The notes beneath the pieces are model-generated. The model saw only the letters and a list, made by a program, of their open reading frames with translations. It was not told where the DNA came from and ran no database searches. Shown here piece by piece: positions 1 through 8,800 of a stretch of DNA of 64,000 nt; position 1 is the stretch's first letter; each line of letters opens with the position of its first letter. Both the position numbers and the translations under genes were made by a program. The stretch comes from Methanotorris igneus Kol 5. Lineage in GTDB: Archaea > AGJL01 > Methanococci > Methanococcales > Methanococcaceae. The stretch spans positions 1,302,001 through 1,366,000 of the forward strand of contig NC_015562.1 of NCBI RefSeq assembly GCF_000214415.1, in the 5' to 3' direction.

Positions 1-460
<460 letters not shown>

Positions 461-570
461 ATAGTTGTTTGCCTTACAAATGAATGAAGACTTCATTAAA
501 TTATATGAAGTAATTGACCTTTATTTGGAATATTAAATGGCAAAACAAAGTTTTGCCGTATAAAAATTAG
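461..570 (+). repeat. MITE-like dispersed repeat with palindromic hairpin
   Basis: The segment begins ATAGTTGTTTGCCTTACAAA and continues with TCATTAAATTATA and ACCTTTATTTGGAAT. The same ordered blocks occur at 38172-38256, next to another gene. It contains GGCAAAACaaaGTTTTGCC at 539-557, an 8-bp perfect stem shared with many other intergenic spots in this window. The right terminal repeat is not clear, so this copy may be truncated. It ends about 30 bases before cofH and may carry part of its promoter. Confidence 0.7.
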
Positions 571-602
571 TTTGAGTTGTATAAGTTCTTAGTGGTGGTC
601 GA

Positions 603-1682
603 ATGGATTTAGAAAAATTTAGAGAAAAAGAAATTTCAAAGAGAGAGTGTTTAGAATTGTTTGAAAATGATGAGTTATTTTTTGATGTTTTAAGATTTGC
701 CGATGAATTGAGGAGGGAAACTGTTGGAGATATTGTTACCTATGTTGTTAATAGGAATATAAACTTTACAAATATCTGTATAGGGGATTGCAAATTTTGT
801 GCATTTAGAGTTAACGAAAATGACAAAAACGCCTATTTCTTAGATATCGATGAAATAGCAAGGAGGGCCTTGGAAGCTAAAAAGATTGGGGCTACTGAGG
901 TCTGTATTCAAGGGGGTTTGCATCCTAAGGTTGATACATACTTCCAAATAGAGATATTGAAAAAAGTTCATGAAATAACAAAACCTTATGGGGACATCCA
1001 TATCCATGCGTTTTCTCCAATGGAAGTTTATTTTGCCGCTGAGAATGCAGGACTTGATGTTAAAGAAGCGTTAAAAATGCTCAAAGAGAACGGGTTAAAT
1101 TCAATGCCTGGAACCGCTGCGGAGATACTTGACGATGAAGTAAGGAGGGAACTCTGTCCACACAAAATATCAACAAAGCAATGGGTAGATATAATAAAAA
1201 CCGCCCATAAGTTGGGGATTCCAACAACATCAACAATGATGTATGGCCATATTGATGAATATAAACATTGGGTTAAGCATCTGTTTTTGCTGAAAGAGAT
1301 TCAAAAAGAGACAAATGGATTTACGGAGTTTGTTCCTTTGAGCTTTATGCACAAATATGCACCAATTTACAAAGAGGGGAGGGCAAAGGCAGGTGCAACT
1401 GGAATAGAGGATTTAAAGGTCTATGCAGTTAGTAGGATTGTTTTAAATGATTATATAAAAAATATTCAGGTCTCGTGGGTTAAATTGGGGCAAAAGATGG
1501 CCCAGATTGCTTTAAAATGTGGGGGTAATGATGTTGGTGGAACATTGATGGAAGAGAACATCTCAAGAGCCGCAGGGGCGGAGTATGGGGTGAGTATGAG
1601 CGTGGAGGAAATAAGGAATATGATAGAGAGAATAGGGAGAATTCCTAAGGAGAGGACAACGTTATATAAGATTTTGGAATAG
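603..1682 (+). CDS. cofH: FO synthase subunit 2 (CofH), radical SAM
   Basis: CofH, with CofG, builds the deazaflavin FO of coenzyme F420; it joins a tyrosine-derived 4-hydroxybenzyl group to 5-amino-6-ribitylaminouracil. The 359-residue protein has the radical-SAM cluster motif C59-x3-C63-x2-C66 (CIGDCKFC), followed by EVCIQGGLHP and the MPGTAAEIL stretch typical of CofH and MqnE/MqnC relatives. Length is normal for the family. The ATG is preceded by GGTGG. It starts a co-directional run with the PUA, methyltransferase and NIF3 genes, though spacing of 68 bases to the next gene leaves co-transcription open. Confidence 0.93.
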   Translation: MDLEKFREKEISKRECLELFENDELFFDVLRFADELRRETVGDIVTYVVNRNINFTNICIGDCKFCAFRVNENDKNAYFLDIDEIARRALEAKKIGATEVCIQGGLHPKVDTYFQIEILKKVHEITKPYGDIHIHAFSPMEVYFAAENAGLDVKEALKMLKENGLNSMPGTAAEILDDEVRRELCPHKISTKQWVDIIKTAHKLGIPTTSTMMYGHIDEYKHWVKHLFLLKEIQKETNGFTEFVPLSFMHKYAPIYKEGRAKAGATGIEDLKVYAVSRIVLNDYIKNIQVSWVKLGQKMAQIALKCGGNDVGGTLMEENISRAAGAEYGVSMSVEEIRNMIERIGRIPKERTTLYKILE

Positions 1683-1750
1683 AAAATTTAAAATAAAAAA
1701 TAAACAAAAAGTAAAATTATAAAATTAGAAGTAATTAATATGGTGAGATT

Positions 1751-2233
1751 TTGGAAATAAAGAGAAGATACCACTTAAAAAAGAAAGAATTGAAACAAAT
1801 TAAGGAGGAATTAAGTAAGTTTTTTACGGACATTGATGACATAATTCCAAAAAAGGCAAATGTGGAGATAGCGATAACGGACAAGTATGACATGATTTTG
1901 GTGGATAATAAGCCAGTTGCTGTGAGATTAAACAATAAACTCTATCCAACATTAAAGGTTCTTTTAGATAAAGATATAAAAGAAAAGAGAGTTGTTGTTG
2001 ACATGGGAGCTGTTAAGTTTTTGGCGAATGGGGCAGATGTGATGGCCCCGGGGATTGTTGATGCAGATGAGAATATTAAAGAGGGAGATGTAGTTTTTGT
2101 TGTTGATGAAAAACACAACAAGCCGTTATGTGTTGGAGAGGCGTTGATGGATGGAAAAACAATGAAAGAGGCAAACAAAGGAAGGGCAATAAAAACCGTC
2201 CACCATGTAGGGGATGATATTTGGAAATTCTAA
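1751..2233 (+). CDS. PUA-domain RNA-binding protein
   Basis: A 160-residue protein with a basic, helical N-terminal part (residues 1-70) and a C-terminal PUA domain (about 75-150). Recognisable PUA features are VVDMGAVKFLANGADVMAPGIV and the closing strands VVFVVDEKHNKPLCVGEALM. PUA domains bind RNA in modification enzymes and in MCT-1/Tma20-like translation factors, which this architecture resembles; the exact role is unknown. The start is TTG at 1751 with GGTGA four bases upstream; the only nearby ATG (1740) opens a six-codon dead end. Confidence 0.85.
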   Translation: MEIKRRYHLKKKELKQIKEELSKFFTDIDDIIPKKANVEIAITDKYDMILVDNKPVAVRLNNKLYPTLKVLLDKDIKEKRVVVDMGAVKFLANGADVMAPGIVDADENIKEGDVVFVVDEKHNKPLCVGEALMDGKTMKEANKGRAIKTVHHVGDDIWKF

Positions 2234-2264
2234 TTGAAACATCAAAAATAAAGTGTGTAAGATT

Positions 2265-2873
2265 ATGAAAACCATCAAAATAGGGGATATTATCATAAAA
2301 ACACACCCACAAGTTTATGAGCCCGCGGAGGATAGTGAATTATTGATGGAGAATTTGGTTGATGTAAAAAATAAGGTAGTTTTGGATGTTGGAACTGGAA
2401 CAGGCATTCAGGCAATAAATGCGGCAAAAAAAGGGGCAAAAATAGTTGTTGGTGTTGATATAAATCCATATGCAATACAAATAGCAAAGGAAAACGCAAT
2501 ATTGAATAATTTGGAATTGAATAAAAAAATCTTCTTTTTTGAGAGTGATTTATTTGAAAATGTTGAGGGAAAGTTTGATGTGATATTGTTTAATGCCCCA
2601 TATTTGCCTACATCCGATGAGGAGAGGTTAGAGGGTTGGTTAAATTATGCCTTTGATGGAGGGGAGGATGGGAGAGAGGTTTTAGATAGGTTTATTGAAG
2701 AAGTTGGAGATTACTTAAAAGAAAATGGAATAGTTCAAATACTACAATCTTCCCTAACGGGGGAAGAGAAAACCATTAAGATGCTTAATAAACAGGGCTT
2801 TAAAGCTAAAAAAACCGCATACAAAAAGTTTCCTTTTGAAGAGTTGCAAGTTATCACTGCATGGAGGGATTGA
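2265..2873 (+). CDS. HemK2/Mtq2-type N5-glutamine methyltransferase
   Basis: A class I SAM-dependent methyltransferase of about 202 residues. Motif I is LDVGTGTGIQ (about 40-49) and the catalytic tetrapeptide is NAPY (110-113), the variant of NPPY found in archaeal and eukaryotic HemK2 (N6AMT1/Mtq2). Family members methylate the GGQ glutamine of release factor 1, so aRF1 is the likely substrate; this is inference. A GTG at 2253 would add four residues, but I prefer the ATG at 2265. Its stop is one base before the next gene's ATG, so the two are probably co-translated. Confidence 0.85.
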   Translation: MKTIKIGDIIIKTHPQVYEPAEDSELLMENLVDVKNKVVLDVGTGTGIQAINAAKKGAKIVVGVDINPYAIQIAKENAILNNLELNKKIFFFESDLFENVEGKFDVILFNAPYLPTSDEERLEGWLNYAFDGGEDGREVLDRFIEEVGDYLKENGIVQILQSSLTGEEKTIKMLNKQGFKAKKTAYKKFPFEELQVITAWRD

Positions 2874-2874
2874 T

Positions 2875-3606
2875 ATGAAGGCATATGAGATAATAGAGAT
2901 AATAGAAAACTTTGCTCCAAAGGAATTGGCGATTGTTGGGGATAATGTAGGACTTCAAGTTGGAGATAATTTAGATAAAGAAGTTAATAAGTTGGGGATT
3001 GCATTGGATCCATCTTTAAACGTTATAAAAAAAGCAAAAAAGGAAGGAGTTGATTTTCTCTTCACCCACCACCCAATCTTAAAAAACCCAATAAAAAATT
3101 TTACAGGGATTATGTATGAAAAATTAAAAATTCTGATGGAGAATGATATTATCTTATACTCTGCACATACAAACCTTGATATCTGCAAAGATGGTTTAAA
3201 TGATGCACTTGCTGAGTTGTATAAATTAAAAGATGTTGAAAATCTCTATGAGAATGGTTTGGGGAGAGTGGGAATTTTTGAAGGTTCTTTTGAAGAATTA
3301 TTGGATATTACAAAAAAGTATATCGTTGAAAGTCCAGTAGTTGTTGGAAATATTGATGGAGATAATTTCAAATTGGCAGTTTTATCTGGATATGGATTAT
3401 CTCAGGATGCTATTAGATATGTTGCAGAGAAGGCGGATGTTTATTTGTCAGGGGACTTAACTCACCACTCAAAGATATTAGCAGAGGAATTGGGGCTTGT
3501 TGTTGTTGATGGAACTCACTATGGAACGGAGGTTTATGGGTTGAGGAAATTTATGGATTATTTAAAGGATATGGTAGATTGTGAGGTTGTAAGTTTGGAT
3601 TTCTAA
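2875..3606 (+). CDS. NIF3 / YbgI-like dinuclear metal protein
   Basis: A 243-residue NIF3-family protein (DUF34). Metal-ligand motifs are visible: FTHHPIL near residue 63, SAHTNLD near 100 and SGDLTHH near 200. Family members form toroidal hexamers with two metals; the biochemical role is debated, and the label GTP cyclohydrolase I type 2 used in databases is weakly supported. The ATG at 2875 is chosen because GGAGGGAT precedes it and the upstream in-frame codons overlap the methyltransferase gene. It closes the four-gene run that begins with cofH. Confidence 0.88.
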   Translation: MKAYEIIEIIENFAPKELAIVGDNVGLQVGDNLDKEVNKLGIALDPSLNVIKKAKKEGVDFLFTHHPILKNPIKNFTGIMYEKLKILMENDIILYSAHTNLDICKDGLNDALAELYKLKDVENLYENGLGRVGIFEGSFEELLDITKKYIVESPVVVGNIDGDNFKLAVLSGYGLSQDAIRYVAEKADVYLSGDLTHHSKILAEELGLVVVDGTHYGTEVYGLRKFMDYLKDMVDCEVVSLDF

Positions 3607-4017
3607 GGAGTTAAAAATAAAACTCCAATTCCCATCACGTATTTAAATATTTACGAATGTTAATTGATTTTTTTATCTTTTTAATGGTATTGCTTTTTAA
3701 TAATAAGGCTATTAGAAATAATATTAGTTAGTAATGTTTTTGCATTTATATCACACCCAAAGATCTTAATATTTTTGGCATTTCCTAAAAGGTAAGGTGA
3801 GGTTATCTTAACACTCCTATTGTATGATTACAGATATATCACTTCAATTCTATAAATCATTATAATATTTTAAAATTTCAATCTAACATTTCATTATTTG
3901 GAAGCGTTGCCCGTTGCAGTATAGTCGTTCTACAATTAGATGACAGTCAACTATAATTCAACAGAACCTAATGCAATGAGCATTAAGCCTTCATCCACAT
4001 TTTTGTTTAAATAGCCA
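3607..4017 (-). pseudogene. Gene-poor stretch with possible decayed coding remnants
   Basis: No intact gene is seen. On the minus strand a short open stretch ending with TAA at 3681-3683 reads ITSPYLLGNAKNIKIFGCDI and onward, which looks protein-like. A second one just downstream of the next gene reads YLNKNVDEGLMLIALGSVEL before a stop. Both lack starts and lie on the same strand as the surface-protein operon, so they may be relics of genes that once followed it. I do not recognise the family. Two related TATAGT/AACTATA-type ends lie near 3919-3955. Confidence 0.3.
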
Positions 4018-4257
4018 CTACTCAAGAACTATGGGTGGTGTGTGAAGAATCAGATAAAGACCAATAGCAAGGAAAAGCGGTGATACAATTATGAGCATTA
4101 CTGCAAATACAATTCCGAGATCGATTACACCTATCAAAATCAAAATGGCAATCTGTGTAAGTATGAGTGATAATGATACCAAAATTGCTCCAAGAAGTGT
4201 CCTTTTTTTTCTTGCCGATGATATTTTGGCTAATTTCTCTGTAAGTTCTTTATCCAT
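4018..4257 (-). CDS. Small two-helix membrane protein
   Basis: A 79-residue protein: a charged N-terminus (MDKELTEKLAKISSARKKR), then two hydrophobic segments (about 21-43 and 46-71) and a short tail. No family is recognised. The ATG has GGGTGAT just upstream. It is the last gene of the minus-strand surface-protein operon, 61 bases after the anchor protein, and may help insert or hold that complex in the membrane; this is a guess from position only. Confidence 0.65.
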   Translation of the reverse strand: MDKELTEKLAKISSARKKRTLLGAILVSLSLILTQIAILILIGVIDLGIVFAVMLIIVSPLFLAIGLYLILHTPPIVLE

Positions 4258-4318
4258 ATTTTAATCACCCTTTGTGTATAATGACATCTTACCATATAAA
4301 TAAATTTTTTAGTAACTT

Positions 4319-5839
4319 TTATAACATTTCAGGAATATAGACGGCATCTAATCCAAGACGCAGTGCAACTTTGTAAGCTTTAAAATCACTCAGGAAAACT
4401 CTTCCGTTGCACTTTATCGCTATGGCTATGGCTTCTGCAGATCGCAGAGGAATGTCGTAGTATTCGTGTATATCCCTTGCTAACTCGCTATCTGGAACGA
4501 CAAAACTGACATTTCCTGGAAGTATTTTCCCCATATTACACTTAATTGGTACATATACCGTTCTACCAAATGTTGCTATTTCCTCTGGTCTGAATAATCC
4601 CCTATCAACAACATTTGGCCTACTGACAATGAGCGACAGTAAAAAGGTTGATAACGGTAGTGTTATCGTGAAAAATGTTGCAATAGCGGTACTTGTTTTT
4701 TTATCAAGTTTGACAGCATTTATTTTAACTCCTGTTACAGTTACCGTTTCTTTAACTTCAGGAGTTTTTACCGGAAATGTCCGTGTGGGAGATGTTTGTT
4801 CCGGTGTTGGTGTTGTTTCTGGAGTCGATGTTTGTGTAGGTTTCGATGGAGGCGTTGGTTTTACTGGTTGAGTTGGAGTTGATGTTGGCGTGGGTGTTGG
4901 CGTGGTTGGTGTGGGTGGTAAACTACCCCCTCCACCTCCATTACCCCCGCCAGTTGGCGGTTTTGGAATAATTTTATTCATAACGATTGCCTTTCCAAGG
5001 ATGTATTTACTCCCAGGATTTGAAATATTTGATGGATAGGCTGGATTTATTGTTACGTTCCACACCGTAATATTTACAGCCTTACATGCTATGTAAAAGA
5101 CCGGTACGCTTTGGGATTCCACAGAACTGCTCGTGTTCCATTCACCGTAAGGTTCAATGGCTGTAAAGTTGCTTGAAAGGTTGTATCTTTCTCCATCAAC
5201 TTCGTACCAGGTTTTTATCCTCGCAAATATGGATCCGTTGTAGAGGTTTTTAACCTCAAACTTCGCATGCCATATTCCATTGTACTCCTTTTCTACGGAA
5301 ACAGTAACCGGAGCTGTTATATTAACTCTTGCCGGAGATGTGAAGTTAAACGTTAGGTATGATTTACCAACTTCGAAGGGTAATGCAGGAGGTTTTATGT
5401 AAAGCAAACCGGTACTGTGTGGAGGTATTGAGAAGTTAGCCTTTATATCGTTACTATCTAAAGTTGCGTTGATGCAGTGATCACCGCACCTAATGCTTCC
5501 AGTTGTGTTAATTATGTTCAAATTAATGTTTAGGGGAAAGTTGTAGTCATTCTTTATCTTGTAGATAACCTCTTGCCCATTGAAATCTATGAAGATAGAA
5601 ATATTAAATGGTTTGTGTGGAATTTTGAAAGTGTAGTTGCCAGAAGAGGGGATTTGGAGTGTGTCGCTGTAGAATATATTCACTCCGTATCTTTCGGTTA
5701 CATTTGCCAAAACCCAGTCAGCGTAAACTGTTTGAGTTCCGTTGGGATAGAAAACCACAACCCTGTATTCCGTGAGCTCGCTAGCAGATGCTGGGAATGT
5801 GAGCGTAAAGAGAATTAGAAGGATTTTTATCGATTTCAT
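4319..5839 (-). CDS. Secreted/membrane anchor protein with PIN-like cytoplasmic tail
   Basis: A 506-residue protein with a signal peptide (ILLILFTLTFPASA), a glycosylation-rich extracellular region, a Gly-rich then Thr/Pro-rich linker (about 300-375, repeated TPT units) and one transmembrane helix near 385-410. About 95 residues follow on the cytoplasmic side. That tail, with SAEAIAIAIKCNGRVFLSDF and a run to KVALRLGLDAVYIPEML, resembles the second half of PIN-domain nucleases (AEAIALA..., TDD.KA..A..LG). The first PIN acidic residue is not evident, so activity is doubtful. Its ATG overlaps the stop of the giant surface gene by four bases, implying coupled translation and a joint complex. Base composition is G+C-richer than the core genes. 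Confidence 0.72.
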   Translation of the reverse strand: MKSIKILLILFTLTFPASASELTEYRVVVFYPNGTQTVYADWVLANVTERYGVNIFYSDTLQIPSSGNYTFKIPHKPFNISIFIDFNGQEVIYKIKNDYNFPLNINLNIINTTGSIRCGDHCINATLDSNDIKANFSIPPHSTGLLYIKPPALPFEVGKSYLTFNFTSPARVNITAPVTVSVEKEYNGIWHAKFEVKNLYNGSIFARIKTWYEVDGERYNLSSNFTAIEPYGEWNTSSSVESQSVPVFYIACKAVNITVWNVTINPAYPSNISNPGSKYILGKAIVMNKIIPKPPTGGGNGGGGGSLPPTPTTPTPTPTSTPTQPVKPTPPSKPTQTSTPETTPTPEQTSPTRTFPVKTPEVKETVTVTGVKINAVKLDKKTSTAIATFFTITLPLSTFLLSLIVSRPNVVDRGLFRPEEIATFGRTVYVPIKCNMGKILPGNVSFVVPDSELARDIHEYYDIPLRSAEAIAIAIKCNGRVFLSDFKAYKVALRLGLDAVYIPEML

Positions 5840-8800
5840 TTTGGATCAACTCCTATTATGTAAGCTTCGCTCAATCGGAAGTCTTTTGTTACGTTGAAGT
5901 TCACATAAATGTGTTTGACCTCTTCATCTCCTATTTTATCGAAATACCACCAGTAGACGTTTCCTGAACTTCCGTTCGAGTCGTAATCTCCGCTCATACT
6001 TGATATTGTTGTGTTGTTCGGTTTCACCCAGTAAACTATTATATTGTGAGTTTCGTTGTAAGCTTTTACCGAGATTGTCACGTTGAAATGATCTCCCTGC
6101 CAGAATAAGGTTATACCAGCGGAGATGTTTATCTTTTTTATTAATTTATAATCTGGCCCAAATTCGGAAGTACTTCCGTTTAATGTTGCCGTTGCTGTTA
6201 TCAAAGCACGATTTTCAACGCTCTTACCACTAACATTGATCCAGCCTTTAAAGTCCCCACTGCCATTAGCTGTTAAACTACCTAAGTAAATCCAGCCCTC
6301 ACCATAGTGGTTGGATAAAACACTTCCATCTGATGATATATTATTCCCAACTAAATCATCACCTTCTGTAGGGTTCTTAACGAGATAAATATCCACAGTT
6401 GCATTTGCAAAGTTTGAACTACCTCCAATACTTTCATTCCCAATGAAGCCTTCAACATAGAGATAGGTTCCGTTAAATTCAGCGTAGGTTATTACTGGAT
6501 AATCCATACCATAGTTTGGCTGATTTGCGTTAAGTTGTCCGTCATTAAGAGTTACGTTATCCCAGTTAAGATCAATGCCCAGATAAGAGTTGTTGTAAAT
6601 CGAGTTTTTGGATATTTTGATTCTCACGGGACTTCCGCTGTAATCACTTACCACCACTCCTCCCGTAGTGTTGTAGATTATGTTGTACTCAACTGTCCCA
6701 TCGTCACTGTCGTCATCAAAATAAACACCCGCTGAGGATGTGTTGGAGATGGTGTTACCCCTAACTATTATCCCATTAGCATTGTACCTGATTTCAACGC
6801 CTTTTCCAGCACTTCTTGGGTTGGTGCCAGCCCCCATGTAGACGTTGTATATCAGGTTTTCTTCGACTGTGACGTTGTCAGCGTACACTGAGATTGCGTC
6901 TGGATACTTGTAGTTCGAGTCTTTACCTGCGTCAAAAACTTCGTTCCACCTGATTACTGTTTTCAAGGGTTCATCTCCGGTAGTTTTTGAAAGTCCAACA
7001 CTTATACCGTAATCCTCGCAGTAGCCCACGTAGTTCTTCTGAATCGTCCCCCCGACGCTGGGGTAGGAATAATCGTAAACTTTTATCCCATCTCCCTTTA
7101 TCCTGTCCGCCGCGTCTGGATATGTTCCGTCTGCTCTCATGCCTATTATGTTCTCCTCAATCAGAAAGTTGTCGCTACCTCCATTAACCCTGATTCCATC
7201 GTCCCCAGAACCTATGATAGCAATTTTCCTTATAGTTACGTTCGCTGGCGTTTCAGTACTACTCCCAATGTAGAAGATATATGACTCGCCGTTTCCGTCG
7301 ATTTCAAACTCAGGTTTATCAAACCTCGGTAAAACCGCCTCGTCGCCCGTATTCGGAATGCCATCCGGTCCGGTTCCAACAGTTCCACCTGTTCCCACCT
7401 TTCCAGGGTTGTCGTCTCTAACCGTCATGTTCGGATAGTAAGCAGTCCCGTCTATGGTGGTGTTGTCGTCCAAGATATTTGGAAGTTCCCCAATGGTTGA
7501 GTTAACCACGAGTTTCCACCACTCTCCAGTTCCATCATTCTCGTTTGGACTCACCATTGGGATGAAGTACATATGGTCGGCACCTTTGATCGCATTTGCA
7601 TTAAGTATGAACTGCCTGAGCGTCCCCTGGGCGTACCTGTTTGATGACGTATCGTCGTCTGCATCTTTTACGTTCACGATAACATCGAAGTTGAATCCGA
7701 AGATTATATTCTCGCCTTTGTATTTCGAGCAGTTAATCTTCACGTAGTGCTCGTAAACTCCGGCACTCCAGTCATCACTTTTTGTTGCATTCCTACCTCC
7801 AAAGAATGGGATTATCTGGGAGTAGTTGGATTCGTTTGTTTGGTATGTCTCTTCAGCCCAGATGTCGCTGGTTGTATAGCCTGAATTTAGCCCTCTCGTG
7901 GTGTTTATGCTTGAAGAATTAACCGCAACGAAATAAATTGCCGAAGTATCGGTTATCGTGAAGTTGTAATAACCACTTGAATTTGTTTTCGTTGTCGTAA
8001 CAAGCGTATCGTTCGTATCAAGTTTTCCTATTATTCCGGCTATGGTGTTGTCCTTGAACAATGCTACGGTAACATTGGGAATTGGTTTATCCTGCGAATC
8101 GTAAGCTCCTAAGATTCCAAAATCCTCATATATGTATCCTTCAATTGCCGTATTGCCCAGTACTGTAATGTATGTTGTGTTGCTGGCTTTGACAAAATCG
8201 TTGGATGCATTGATCTTCACCTCATACAATCCTGAATCGCTGGCTGTTACCGTGAAATTGATTGCTACAATCTCGTTCGGCAGTATGTAGCTTACAGTTT
8301 TCGAAGTCTCTCCCGTCAAGCCGGATGGTAGGTTTATTGTTACGTTTATGTTTTCTAAATCAAAATCTCCAATGTTTTTCACATAAACCGTGATGTTGAA
8401 AGTATCCCCAACGCTAACGGTTTTGTTGTATGAGTAAATTGTGACATTCAGTTCATTTTCATCACTTGCCATGAATATGGGTTTGTTTGATGCGATTCTG
8501 TAGAGGTTTCTATTGCTAAATGTAGTTGATCCGATAGAATCATCAAATGATATGTCTGTCTCTTCAACCACTATTTTATACAATCCGGCTACATCTGACG
8601 TTACTGTTATTACATCCCAAGTGTTATTTCCTGTTAGATGAAATACACCGTACTGCGTTCCGTTTGGATAGTAAACCGTAACATTTAGATTATCGCTATC
8701 GTATATTGCAACTTCAAAACTTCCGTTTGAAAGCACGTAGTAGGATTCACTCTGCAGTGTATTTGAGTTATAACCTAACATGTAAATAAATGGTGTCGTG

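Noticed and set aside
4629-4871. Plus-strand frame rich in V, G and S across the Thr/Pro linker
   Set aside because: It is the antisense of a low-complexity stalk.
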